The notes beneath the pieces were generated by a model. The model had not been told where the DNA came from. It worked only from the letters and a program-made list of their open reading frames with translations, and did not search any database. Of a DNA stretch of 64,000 nucleotides, positions 32,554-40,923 are shown one piece after another; positions within the stretch are counted from its first letter, which is position 1, and every line of letters begins with the position of its first letter. The stretch is from Parenemella sanctibonifatiensis. Its GTDB lineage: Bacteria > Actinomycetota > Actinomycetes > Propionibacteriales > Propionibacteriaceae. Made by a program: the position numbers and the translations under genes. The stretch lies in contig NZ_NMVJ01000001.1 of assembly GCF_002250565.1 (NCBI RefSeq), positions 62,001-126,000 of the forward strand. Direction: 5' to 3'.

Positions 32554-34198
32554 GGGGCGGGTGACGGCGGTGACCTATCAGCGGGTCTCCACCAAGGAAC
32601 AAGCCACCACCGGCGGCCGCGACGAAGGATTCTCCATCCCGGCACAACGGGAGGCGAACCGCCGCAAAGCCGACACCCTCAACGCCCACGTCGTCGCCGA
32701 GTTCGTCGACGCCGGGGAATCGGCCCGGTCGGCAAAGCGACCCGAGCTGCAACGGATGCTGGACTACATCGCAACCCATCAGGTCACGTATTGCATCGTG
32801 CACAAGGTCGACCGGCTGGCCCGGAACCGGCTCGATGACGTCGACATCCACCGCCACCTCATCGACGCCGGCGTCCAGTTGGTCTCCGCCACCGAGAACA
32901 TCGACGAGACCCCGTCTGGGATGCTGCTGCACGGGATCATGTCCTCGATTGCGGAGTTCTACTCCCGCAACCTCGCCGCCGAAGTCACCAAAGGCATGAC
33001 CCAGAAAGTCGCCAACGGCGGCACCCCATCCCGCGCACCCATCGGCTACCGCAACATCCGGCGCAAGGATGAGCAGGGCCGGGAGTACCGCACCGTCGAA
33101 GTCGACCCCGACCGAGCACCCCTCATCCGCTGGGTCTTCGACACCTACGCCGAAGGCGAGCACACCGTCCCCAACCTGCTGGCCGAAGCCACCGCCCGCG
33201 GATTGACCACCGTCCCGACCCCGAAGCGTCCGTCGGGGCCAGTGGGGCGCTCGACGTTCTTCAAACTCTTGCGCAACCCGTACTACATCGGGCAGGTCCG
33301 CTACCAAGGAGCCCTCCATCCCGGGGCCCATGAACCCATCGTCAATGTAGAGACGTGGCAGCAGGTCCAGACCCTCCTGGACACCCGCGCCACCGCTGGG
33401 GAACGCCGCCGCAAACACGACCACTACCTCAAAGGCACCCTGTACTGCGGCACCTGCAACGCCCGGTTGCAACTCGACTACGCCCGCAACAAACAAGGCA
33501 TCCGCTACGCCTACTACATCTGCACCGGCCGAGCCACCCGCAAGACCGCCTGCACCCGGAAGGCCGTACCCGTCGGCATCGCCGAACAACTCGTCACCGA
33601 CTGCTACCAACACATCGCCATCACCGAGCAGACCTACCGGCTGCTCGCGCAGCGGGTCGAAGCGGCCTTCGATGAGCGGCTCGCGGAGCGGTCCCAAGCC
33701 CTCGACGACCTCACCACCACCAAGCACCGTCTCGAAGCCGAAGCAGACAAGCTCCTCGAAGCCCACTTCGCCGACGCCATCGACCTCGACACCCTGAAAC
33801 GGCATCAAGACCGGATCCAGATCGCCCTGGCCGACGTCACCCGCCGTCTGGAAGCCGAACGGCACGACCACGAAGGCCCCCGCCAGCACCTCGCCACCGC
33901 CCTACGACTGCTCGCCGACTGCGCCCAGATGTATGAGCGCACCGACGACCACGGCAAACGGCTCGCCAACCAAGCCTTCTACCAACGCATCCTCATCACC
34001 GAAGACGAAAAAGCGGCGATCCAGCTCAACGAGCCGTTCGCCGCCCTCGCACCCAACGATGTCAGGTGTTCTACTACGTCCGATCTAGTGGAGCTAAGGG
34101 GATTCGAACCCCTGACCTCTTCCATGCCATGGAAGCGCGCTACCAACTGCGCCATAGCCCCGCACTGCCAACCTGCGTCGGCAACCCCGACAGACTAG
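32513..34198 (+). CDS. Large serine recombinase (site-specific integrase) of the island
   Basis: 561 residues. The resolvase domain has the nucleophile Ser26 in TYQRVSTKEQ, then CIVHKVDRLARNRLDDVDIH and MLLHGIMSSIAEFYSRNLAA. The recombinase domain is GGTPSRAPIGYRNIRRKDEQ with LLRNPYYIGQVRY. A zinc ribbon follows (GTLYCGTCNAR; YYICTGR; TACTRKAV), then a long coiled coil (about 385-470). It recombines attP with attB. Residues from about 526 on (LVELRGFEPLTSSMPWKRAT) are simply the antisense of the tRNA-Ala gene, so the native C terminus was changed on integration. It marks a mobile island inserted at the tRNA. Confidence 0.95.
   Translation: MTTADTKPLTVPGEGRVTAVTYQRVSTKEQATTGGRDEGFSIPAQREANRRKADTLNAHVVAEFVDAGESARSAKRPELQRMLDYIATHQVTYCIVHKVDRLARNRLDDVDIHRHLIDAGVQLVSATENIDETPSGMLLHGIMSSIAEFYSRNLAAEVTKGMTQKVANGGTPSRAPIGYRNIRRKDEQGREYRTVEVDPDRAPLIRWVFDTYAEGEHTVPNLLAEATARGLTTVPTPKRPSGPVGRSTFFKLLRNPYYIGQVRYQGALHPGAHEPIVNVETWQQVQTLLDTRATAGERRRKHDHYLKGTLYCGTCNARLQLDYARNKQGIRYAYYICTGRATRKTACTRKAVPVGIAEQLVTDCYQHIAITEQTYRLLAQRVEAAFDERLAERSQALDDLTTTKHRLEAEADKLLEAHFADAIDLDTLKRHQDRIQIALADVTRRLEAERHDHEGPRQHLATALRLLADCAQMYERTDDHGKRLANQAFYQRILITEDEKAAIQLNEPFAALAPNDVRCSTTSDLVELRGFEPLTSSMPWKRATNCAIAPHCQPASATPTD
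34089..34161 (-). tRNA. tRNA-Ala (anticodon GGC)
   Basis: On the minus strand a 73-nt cloverleaf: acceptor GGGGCTA with TAGCTCC and a G3-U70 pair (the alanine identity element), D arm GCGCAGTTGGTAGCGC, anticodon stem CTTCC/GGAAG with loop ATGGCAT (GGC), T arm with GGTTCGAATCC, discriminator A. CCA is not encoded. The 3' end faces the recombinase gene, so the island attaches here. Confidence 0.97.
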
Positions 34199-34230
34199 CG
34201 CAGGTTGGCGGCGTACAACAACTCGAGGAC

Positions 34231-35403
34231 TCAGCCCAGCGTGAGGCGCAGCAGCCGGTCGTCACCGTCGCGAACGTCGCCGCGCCCGTCAGTGTTGGAG
34301 GTGCCCACCAACAGGGTGGTCTCGTCGATGGCGACGACCGCGCGGAGCCGGCCGTACTCCCCTTCGAACCAGGCTTTCGGCTCTCCCAGTCCGCCGTCTG
34401 GAGTCATGGGAATCTGCCACAGCCGCTCGCCCCGCAGACCCGACATCCACAGAGAGCCTGCGGCGTACGCCAGCCCCGACGGCGACGCCTGCGACGTGGG
34501 CCAAGACACCTGCGGGGCGGTGAATCCGTCGTTGCCCTCATCACCTTCGGCGTCGGGCCAGCCGTAGTTGTTGCCGGCCTCGATCAGGTTGAGTTCGTCT
34601 TGGTACTTGTCGCCGAATTCGCTGGCCCACAGGCGGCCTTCGTGGTCCAGGGCCAAGCCCTGAACGTTGCGATGTCCCATCGAGAAGACCTCGTTGCCGA
34701 AGGGATTGCCCTCGACCGGCTGTCCGTCGGGGGTGATCCGCAGGATCTTGCCGCCGAGCGAGTCCTCCTGCTGCGCGGTGGGGCGTTCGTTGCCGTCGCC
34801 GGCCGACACGTAGAGTTCATCGGCCGATCCGAACAGCAACTGGCCGCCGTTGTGGATGGTGGCCCGCGGCATTCCAGTCAGGACGTCCCGGAACTCCCCC
34901 AGCGTCTGTCCGTCCCAGCTGGCCGCGACCACCCGGTTGTCGCTCGAGGCGGTGTGATGCACGAACAGTTCCTGACCGCCGGGCCGCAGCGCCAGACCGA
35001 GCAGTCCACCCTCTCCCCCATGGCGTACGCCGGGCACTTCGGCGAGCTCGCTGACCTGGTCGCCGTCGACCACCTTGATCAGGGCGGTGTCGCGTTCGCT
35101 GACCAACAACCGACCGTCGGCCAACAGGGCCACACCCCACGGACTGGTCAGCCCGGTGACCTGCTCGACCACCTCGCCGATCTCAACCGGCTGGGCCGGA
35201 ATCGCTGACGTGGGAGTCGGCGTGGGGCTGGGGCTCGAGGGAGGCGGGGTCGTGGGGCCGGCGCCGCTGGAGGCCGGCGCAGAGCCACTGGGCGCCAGTG
35301 TCGATTCCTGCTGCGGCTCGCTCGAGCAGGCTGCCAGCGCGAGTGCACCACCTCCAGCCAGGCCGAGGAGGAGGGATCGACGGGCAACGCGATGTCCATT
35401 CAT
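34231..35403 (-). CDS. Lipoprotein PQQ-dependent sugar dehydrogenase family protein
   Basis: 390 residues. A twin-Arg-like start (HRVARRSLLLGLAGGGALAL) ends in the lipobox LAAC, followed by a Pro/Ser/Thr-rich linker. The six-bladed propeller has LTSPWGVALLADGRLLVSER, GGEGGLLGLALRP, the PQQ/Ca region GKILRITPDGQPVEGNPFGN and MGHRNVQGLALDHEGRLWAS, as in soluble glucose/sorbosone dehydrogenases. Relatives oxidise sugars or aldose derivatives on the outside of the membrane with PQQ. The actual substrate is unknown and PQQ synthesis is not seen in the window. The next gene upstream (35430) is on the same strand. Confidence 0.88.
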   Translation of the reverse strand: MNGHRVARRSLLLGLAGGGALALAACSSEPQQESTLAPSGSAPASSGAGPTTPPPSSPSPTPTPTSAIPAQPVEIGEVVEQVTGLTSPWGVALLADGRLLVSERDTALIKVVDGDQVSELAEVPGVRHGGEGGLLGLALRPGGQELFVHHTASSDNRVVAASWDGQTLGEFRDVLTGMPRATIHNGGQLLFGSADELYVSAGDGNERPTAQQEDSLGGKILRITPDGQPVEGNPFGNEVFSMGHRNVQGLALDHEGRLWASEFGDKYQDELNLIEAGNNYGWPDAEGDEGNDGFTAPQVSWPTSQASPSGLAYAAGSLWMSGLRGERLWQIPMTPDGGLGEPKAWFEGEYGRLRAVVAIDETTLLVGTSNTDGRGDVRDGDDRLLRLTLG

Positions 35404-35429
35404 GCCGCCAGCCTAGGCGCCTCGATTTC

Positions 35430-36569
35430 TCACGACCCCAGCGTGCTCGCCATTCGCCGGACCGCCTCGGTGATGATCTCCGGGCTGGTCGCCAGGTTGA
35501 TGCGGACGAACTGTTCCCCGCCCGGCCCGAAGGGACCGCCGTTGTTGAAAGCGACCTTGCCGTGAGTGAGGAAGTGCGCACCCGGATCAGGCAGTCCCAG
35601 CGCCGAGCAGTCCACCCACGCCAGGTAGGTGGAGGGCCCCGGGGCGTACGCCACGGCAGGCACCTGCTCAGCCAGCAACGAAACGAGCAGCTTCTGGTTC
35701 GCCACCACCTCAGCCAGCATCTCGTCAAGCCACTCGCGGCCGTGATCGAGCGCGGCCTCGTGTGCGATGACGCCGATGTGGCTGATCGAATGGGTGACCT
35801 CGTCCGGCAGCGTGAACAGCCGTTCGGCGACGTCGGGGCTGCCGATCGCCAGCGCACCCTTGAGACCGGCCAGGTTCCACGACTTTGACGCCGAGGTCAC
35901 CGTGACGGCATTGGTGATGCCCTCGATCGACAGCAGCGGGATCAGCTGGTGTCCGGGCAGGACCAACGGACCGTGGATCTCGTCGGACACGAGGCGTACG
36001 CCGTGCTGCTGCGCCAGCGCCACCAACGCGGTGAGCTCCTCGCGGGTCGCCAGGGTGCCATGCGGGTTGTGCGGGTTGCACAGCAGGAACGCATCCGGCT
36101 TGGCCCCGCCCTCGCCGGAGAACGCCCGGCCCAGTCCATCGAAATCGAGCCGCCCCTCGGCCGTCAGGGGCACCTCGATGATCGGTCGGCCGGCCCACTC
36201 GAGGTACTTGTAGAACTGGGGGTAGACCGGCGGGTTGATGACCACCGGAGCGCCGGGCTGACCCAAGTGGTCGAGCACCGCGACGATGCCCTGCATCACG
36301 TCGGGCACCGGCACCGCCTGGGTGGCCGGATCGAAGTCCCAGCCCCAGCGGTCGTGCGCGAAGGAGGCCATCGCGGCCTCGTAGCGCTGCCCGATCGGAT
36401 AACCGGTGTCCCCCAAGGCCATGGCGCGATTGACCGCTTCGACCACGGCGGGCGCCGGCCGGGCATCGGACTCCGCCACGAACAACGGCAACACATCGGG
36501 CGGGTAGGCCCGCCACTTCATGCTGGTCCGGTCGCGCAATTCCTCCAGGGTCACATCAAAAACAGTCAC
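35430..36569 (-). CDS. MalY/PatB-type PLP-dependent aminotransferase (C-S lyase)
   Basis: 379 residues of fold-type I. The start TVFDVTLEELRDRTSMKWRA followed by LPLFVAESDARPAPAVVEA is typical of MalY/PatB. The PLP lysine lies in TSASKSWNLAGLKGA, preceded by LCNPHNPHGTLATREEL and VSDEIHGPLVLPG; the anchoring Arg is in FVRINLATS. Members cleave cystathionine or other C-S bonds to give homocysteine, ammonia and pyruvate, or act as aminotransferases. GTG at 36569 fits the family start; its ribosome site is weak. It follows the histidine phosphatase gene by 35 nt. Confidence 0.9.
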   Translation of the reverse strand: MTVFDVTLEELRDRTSMKWRAYPPDVLPLFVAESDARPAPAVVEAVNRAMALGDTGYPIGQRYEAAMASFAHDRWGWDFDPATQAVPVPDVMQGIVAVLDHLGQPGAPVVINPPVYPQFYKYLEWAGRPIIEVPLTAEGRLDFDGLGRAFSGEGGAKPDAFLLCNPHNPHGTLATREELTALVALAQQHGVRLVSDEIHGPLVLPGHQLIPLLSIEGITNAVTVTSASKSWNLAGLKGALAIGSPDVAERLFTLPDEVTHSISHIGVIAHEAALDHGREWLDEMLAEVVANQKLLVSLLAEQVPAVAYAPGPSTYLAWVDCSALGLPDPGAHFLTHGKVAFNNGGPFGPGGEQFVRINLATSPEIITEAVRRMASTLGS

Positions 36570-36604
36570 GGGTGGACTGTAGCGAGCCCAGCGCGGGGGC
36601 TGCC

Positions 36605-37279
36605 TCAGGGAGCGCCGACGCTGCCCGCGCTGCCGGCCAGGCCGGAGGCAGCGCCGAGGATGCCCGGCGCGGTGAGGTTGTAGGCGAGCACTCGGAAGCC
36701 GTCGCGGCGCTGGTGCCGTTGCAGCACCGAGAAGCTGGCATTGGCCAGGCTGCCCAGCCGCAGCGATTCGTGGAAGTCCCAACCGAACAGGTGGCCAATC
36801 CCCATCCGGATCGCCAAGCCGTGGGAGGCGATCACGACGGTGTCGTCGGGCCCGGCCGCGGCTTCGATCTCACGAATCGCCTCGCCGACCCGAGCACCGC
36901 ACTCGGCCGAGGTCTCCCCCTCCGGCGAACGGCGATAGTCGGTCTCATCGGCCCATGCCTGCTTGAAGGGCGGCTCGGCGGCAAAGATCTCGTCCAGCGT
37001 GAGTCCCTCCCAGGAGCCCACGTTGATCTCCATCAGCCGCGGATCGGTCGCCACCGCCAGCCCGGTCAGTTCGGCCAACGCTCCGGCAGTGGCGTACGCC
37101 CGCTGCAGCGGCGAGGAGATGATCGCGGTCGGCTGCCACTCATCTGCCAACACTCGCGCCGCCAGCCGGACCTGATGTTCGCCAGCCTCGTCCAGCGGAA
37201 TGTCCGCCTGCCCCTGATGGCGGCCCTGCGCATTCCACGCGGTCTGACCGTGGCGCCACAGAATGATGCGCGGTGTCAC
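36605..37279 (-). CDS. Histidine phosphatase family protein (phosphoglycerate mutase-like)
   Basis: 224 residues. The catalytic RHG lies in IILWRHGQTAWNAQGR, with the second His in IASHGLAIRMGIGHL, and LMEINVGSWEGLTLDEI typical of the branch. Such enzymes transfer or remove phosphate through phospho-His; the substrate here is uncertain, with small sugar phosphates or nucleotides most likely. The GTG at 37279 overlaps the rsfS stop (GTGA), in line with the nadD-rsfS-phosphatase order found in many actinobacteria. The C-terminal 20 residues are Gly/Ala-rich and variable. Confidence 0.9.
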   Translation of the reverse strand: MTPRIILWRHGQTAWNAQGRHQGQADIPLDEAGEHQVRLAARVLADEWQPTAIISSPLQRAYATAGALAELTGLAVATDPRLMEINVGSWEGLTLDEIFAAEPPFKQAWADETDYRRSPEGETSAECGARVGEAIREIEAAAGPDDTVVIASHGLAIRMGIGHLFGWDFHESLRLGSLANASFSVLQRHQRRDGFRVLAYNLTAPGILGAASGLAGSAGSVGAP

Positions 37280-37707
37280 TCCTGCTCCTCCTCGACCGGG
37301 GTCTCCTCGGTCGAGGAGGGCTGGGACGGTGACTGCGACGACTCGTCCAGGACGTCGCTGAGGTCGATCTCGGGGCAGTCGCGCCACAGCCGCTCCAGGG
37401 AGTACAGCTCGCGCTCCTCGCTGTGCTGGACGTGGATGACGACCTCCAGATAGTCGAGCAACACCCAGCGCTTCTCCCGGTCACCTTCGCGGCGGACCGG
37501 CTTCAGGTCGAGCTCGCGCAACTTCTCCTCGATCTCGTCCACGATCGCCCCGACCTGGGGTTCGTTGGAGGCCGTGATGACCAAGAAGATGTCGGTGATC
37601 GCCAACTGCTCGGAGACGTCGAAGGCGACGATCTGGCGCCCCTTCTTGTCCTCGGCCGCCACCGCGGCCGTCTTGGTGAGCGCAATCGCAGTGTCCGTCG
37701 CTGCCAT
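37276..37707 (-). CDS. rsfS: Ribosomal silencing factor RsfS
   Basis: 143 residues. The Iojap domain shows AVAAEDKKGRQIVAFDVSEQ, TDIFLVITASNEPQVGAIVD and WVLLDYLEVVIHVQHSEERE. It binds uL14 on the large ribosomal subunit and prevents subunit joining when nutrients run low. An acidic tail (about 115-143, rich in Ser and Glu) extends beyond the domain. It lies between nadD and the phosphatase gene in the conserved block, with a 15-nt gap to nadD. Confidence 0.96.
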   Translation of the reverse strand: MAATDTAIALTKTAAVAAEDKKGRQIVAFDVSEQLAITDIFLVITASNEPQVGAIVDEIEEKLRELDLKPVRREGDREKRWVLLDYLEVVIHVQHSEERELYSLERLWRDCPEIDLSDVLDESSQSPSQPSSTEETPVEEEQE

Positions 37708-37722
37708 GTCCTGCCTTCGGTG

Positions 37723-38400
37723 TCAGTTGTCCGAGCCGGCCAGCATCGAGACGGCCGGCCCACCTTCGCCACGGTACAGCCCGCGCTTGGCGATGTACTG
37801 CACGATCCCATCGGGCACCAAGTACCAGATCGGCATGCCTTCGTGGACCCGCTCGCGGCACGCCGTCGACGAGATCGCCATCGCTGGGATCTCCAGCAAC
37901 GTCACCTTGTCCTCGGGCAGGTGCGCCAAGGTGTCCTCCGACAGGTCCACACCGGGCCGGGACACCCCGACGAAATGGGCCAAGTCGAACAGTTCGTCGG
38001 CGCCCCGCCACGTCAGGATCTGACTGAGCGCATCAGCGCCGGTGATGAAGAACAGGTCGACGTCACTGCCCCGCTCGGCACGCAGGTCCTTGAGGGTGTC
38101 GACGGTGTAGGTGTCACCCGGGCGCTCCACGTCGACGCGGCTGGTCGAGAATCGGGGGTTCGAGGCAGTCGCGATGACCGTCATCAAATAGCGATCCTCG
38201 GCCAGACTGACGTCACGATCCTTCTTCTGCCACGGCACACCGGTGGGCACGAAGACGACCTCGTCCAGCCCGAACCGGGCAGCGACCTCGGAACCCGCGA
38301 CCAAGTGGCCATGGTGGATCGGGTCGAAGGTGCCGCCCATCACTCCCAGGCGGTAGCGGCGACCATTGCCGCGGTCGCGGGCAAGTCCGGTTTCGCTCAC
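37723..38400 (-). CDS. nadD: Nicotinate-nucleotide adenylyltransferase
   Basis: 225 residues. The nucleotidyltransferase motif [11 protein letters not shown] and the C-terminal ISSTACR (ISSTxxR) are both present. [17 protein letters not shown] is also canonical. The enzyme joins nicotinate mononucleotide with ATP to give deamido-NAD in NAD biosynthesis, in the cytoplasm. The GTG start at 38400 lies 1 nt beyond the stop of a small upstream membrane-protein gene. The gene keeps its usual neighbours rsfS and proA. Confidence 0.96.
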   Translation of the reverse strand: MSETGLARDRGNGRRYRLGVMGGTFDPIHHGHLVAGSEVAARFGLDEVVFVPTGVPWQKKDRDVSLAEDRYLMTVIATASNPRFSTSRVDVERPGDTYTVDTLKDLRAERGSDVDLFFITGADALSQILTWRGADELFDLAHFVGVSRPGVDLSEDTLAHLPEDKVTLLEIPAMAISSTACRERVHEGMPIWYLVPDGIVQYIAKRGLYRGEGGPAVSMLAGSDN

Positions 38401-38401
38401 G

Positions 38402-38542
38402 TCAGCTGTGCGGCCGGCTGCGGCCTGCCGTCATCAGCGCCGCCAGGATCAGCGCCAGGAAAAGGCCGACGGCCACGCCGATGACCCAGGTCGGTACACC
38501 GCCGATGACACCGGAAGCCACACTGGTAAATGTCCAGAACAT
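38402..38542 (-). CDS. Small single-helix membrane protein between proA and nadD
   Basis: A 46-residue frame with one strong membrane helix ([20 protein letters not shown]) and a short basic end (TAGRSRPHS). It fills the gap between proA and nadD, and its stop is 1 nt from the nadD start, so coupling is likely. The ribosome site (AGGATCACC) is fair. Tiny membrane proteins at this place are common in actinobacteria, without known function. Confidence 0.6.
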   Translation of the reverse strand: MFWTFTSVASGVIGGVPTWVIGVAVGLFLALILAALMTAGRSRPHS

Positions 38543-38586
38543 GAAGGTGATCCTAGCGATTGGGAGATGGGCGCGCAGCGTACGCC

Positions 38587-39864
38587 TCAGCCGCGGGTCT
38601 GACCCTGACCGTGGACGACGTACTTGGTCGTCGTCATCTCAGCCAGCCCCATCGGTCCACGGGCATGCAGTTTCTGGGTGGAGATGCCGATCTCGGCACC
38701 GAAACCGAACTCGCCACCATCAACGAATCGGCTGGAGGCGTTCACCAGCACCGCCGCCGCGTCGACCTCGGACACGAACCGTTCCGAGGCGGACAGGTCG
38801 TTGGTGATGATGGTCTCCGAATGCCCCGAGCTGTAGCGGCGGATGTGGTCCAGCGCGGCCCCGAGGTCATCGACGACTGCCACCGACAGGTCCATCGACA
38901 GCCATTCCTCCTCGAAGTCGGCCGGCACCGCCGGGACAACGGTGGACCCGCCGATCTCGACGGTGGTCTCGTCGCCGTGCAGGGTCACGCCGAGCCGGCC
39001 CAACGCCGGGACAGCCTTGCGGAGGAACTCCTCGGCGACCGAGCGGTGCACCAGCAAGGTCTCGACCGCATTGCACACTGAGCAGCGCTGAGTCTTGGCA
39101 TTGCCCAACACGTCCAGAGCCATCCGCAGATCAGCCGAGGCGTCGACGTAGAGGTGACAGTTGCCCGTGCCGGTCTCGATCACGGGCACCTGGGCGCCGG
39201 TCACCACGGCCTGGATCAGCCCGGCGCCGCCGCGCGGAATCAGCACGTCGACCAGGCCGCGCGCCTTCATCATCTCGTCGGTGACACTACGGGGACCGGT
39301 CACCAGCTGGACGACGTCGCGGGGAATACCGAATGACCCGATGGCATGGCGCAGCACCGCGGTGATGGCACGGTTGGAGGACTCAGCCGAGGACGACCCG
39401 CGCAACAGCACCGCGTTGCCCGACTTCAGCGCAATGCCGGCAGCATCGGCGGTGACATTGGGACGGGCCTCGTAGATGATGCCGAGGACGCCGAGCGGGA
39501 CCCGCACTTGGCGTACCGACATGCCGTTGGGCAACATCCATCCGCGCTCCACGTCACCGACAGGATCAGGCAAAGCGGCCAGGTCACGCAGCCCCTGGGC
39601 CATTCCTGCGACCCGCTTGCCGTCCAGCCGCAGTCGGTCGATGATCGCGGGATCGGTGCCGTTGTCGCGGGCCCGGGCCACGTCCTCGGCGTTCGCGCTG
39701 ACGATGGTCTCGGAGGCCTCCTCGAGCGCATCGGCCATCGCCAGCAGCGCGGCATCCTTGCGCATCCGGTCCATCGGCGCCAGCGCCCGGGCAGCCTCCT
39801 TGGCAGCGGTGGCCTGCTCGATGAAGGGCTCATCGACGCGGGGGGTCTCAGCAGCTGTCGTCAT
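38587..39864 (-). CDS. proA: Glutamate-5-semialdehyde dehydrogenase
   Basis: 425 residues. Family hallmarks are [40 protein letters not shown], the active-site Cys in [15 protein letters not shown] and [20 protein letters not shown] at the end. It reduces glutamyl phosphate with NADPH, the second step of proline synthesis. Its partner proB lies 3 kb upstream on the same strand, separated by an SGNH, an MFS and a LysR gene. LysR ends only 19 nt before proA, so proA may be read from the lysR promoter or from inside that gene. Confidence 0.97.
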   Translation of the reverse strand: MTTAAETPRVDEPFIEQATAAKEAARALAPMDRMRKDAALLAMADALEEASETIVSANAEDVARARDNGTDPAIIDRLRLDGKRVAGMAQGLRDLAALPDPVGDVERGWMLPNGMSVRQVRVPLGVLGIIYEARPNVTADAAGIALKSGNAVLLRGSSSAESSNRAITAVLRHAIGSFGIPRDVVQLVTGPRSVTDEMMKARGLVDVLIPRGGAGLIQAVVTGAQVPVIETGTGNCHLYVDASADLRMALDVLGNAKTQRCSVCNAVETLLVHRSVAEEFLRKAVPALGRLGVTLHGDETTVEIGGSTVVPAVPADFEEEWLSMDLSVAVVDDLGAALDHIRRYSSGHSETIITNDLSASERFVSEVDAAAVLVNASSRFVDGGEFGFGAEIGISTQKLHARGPMGLAEMTTTKYVVHGQGQTRG

Positions 39865-39883
39865 GGCGCCAGCCTAATGGCGC

Positions 39884-40750
39884 TCACCCGCCCAGCGGGG
39901 TCACCTCGATGTTGCGGACAGCCATCATCAACGCGCGCACCTGGTCCTTGTTGGAACGCGGATTGTCGATCAGCGACATCTGCACCTCAGGCAGCGGCGG
40001 CAGGTCTGCGGTGATCTGGCGCAGGTCTCCGGGGATCCGGCCCTTGGCCAGCACACACACCCCGAGTCCTGCGCGAACCGCGGCCAGCACACCATTGATC
40101 TCGCGGGTGTTGCAGGTGACCCGCCAGGTACGCCCGGCGGCCTGCAGCGCCTGGATGGCGACGTCCCGACTCCACGACGGCGCCTGATAGGTCACCAACG
40201 GCACCGGCTGGTCGCGGGGTACCTGAACCGTTGGCAGCCCGGCCCACGCGAGCCGGTCTCGGCGTACGCGATAGCCACGCCCGGCGTCGGCGGCCTGGTT
40301 GACGAAGACCAGGTCGAGGTGGTTGGCCTCCAACCGACGCATCAGGGTGCCGGACTGGGTCACCGTCAGCTCCAGATTCAGCTGGGGGTTGTGGCGTCGG
40401 AATTCGCGCAGCACGCCGGGCAACTCGGTCATCGCCAACTCATCGGCCACACCAAACCGGAGCCGACCCGCCATCGCCGAACCGGTGAAGTACGCCACCG
40501 CCTCGTCGTGGGCGGACAGGATCTGGCGGGCGAACCCCGCCATCGCCTCACCGTTGTCGGTCAGTTCGACCCGTCTGGTGTCGCGGTTGAGCAGCTGTCG
40601 CCCGACCATCTCCTCCAGCCGGCGTACGTGCTGGGAGACGGTGGGCTGGGCCAGCCCCAGCACCTGGGCGGCTTGGGTGAAACTGCGCCGCGCCGCCACC
40701 GTCTGGAAGGTCCGTAGCAACACCGGATCGAGTTGGATCTGCTCAGCCAT
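39884..40750 (-). CDS. LysR-family transcriptional regulator
   Basis: 288 residues. The N-terminal winged helix is LLRTFQTVAARRSFTQAAQV then LGLAQPTVSQHVRRLEEMVG, followed by the linker helix and a type 2 periplasmic-binding-like effector domain (RLRFGVADELAMTELPGVLR). The ATG at 40750 has GGAGGACACC. It is divergent from the MFS exporter gene over 173 nt, so that gene is its probable target. It is also upstream of proA on the same strand. The inducer is not evident. Confidence 0.92.
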   Translation of the reverse strand: MAEQIQLDPVLLRTFQTVAARRSFTQAAQVLGLAQPTVSQHVRRLEEMVGRQLLNRDTRRVELTDNGEAMAGFARQILSAHDEAVAYFTGSAMAGRLRFGVADELAMTELPGVLREFRRHNPQLNLELTVTQSGTLMRRLEANHLDLVFVNQAADAGRGYRVRRDRLAWAGLPTVQVPRDQPVPLVTYQAPSWSRDVAIQALQAAGRTWRVTCNTREINGVLAAVRAGLGVCVLAKGRIPGDLRQITADLPPLPEVQMSLIDNPRSNKDQVRALMMAVRNIEVTPLGG

Positions 40751-40861
40751 GGTGTCCTCCGACCCCGCTCGGCGTTCATTGCGGAGCACAATACAACATA
40801 TAGTGCAAATAGGTTTGCTCAATTGCTGGGGCGCTGGCAGACTTGTAGCCAAGTCTTCTTC

Positions 40862-40891
40862 GCCCGTGACGGGCCCTCTTCCCCTTTTTTT
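40862..40891 (+). terminator. Weak hairpin plus T7 run before the MFS gene
   Basis: GCCCG-tga-CGGGC (40862-40874) is followed after ten bases by seven T (40885-40891). The distance is too long for a standard terminator; it may be a leader element or attenuator for the exporter gene that starts at 40924. Support is modest. Confidence 0.3.
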
Positions 40892-40923
40892 GTTCACCCA
40901 CCGCTGGATTCTGGTGATTTGTC

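Noticed and set aside
31754-33889. A 711-codon open frame on the minus strand
   Set aside because: It is the antisense shadow of the serine recombinase and AraC-like genes, which carry clear domains; the minus frame has only Gly/Val-rich low-information sequence.
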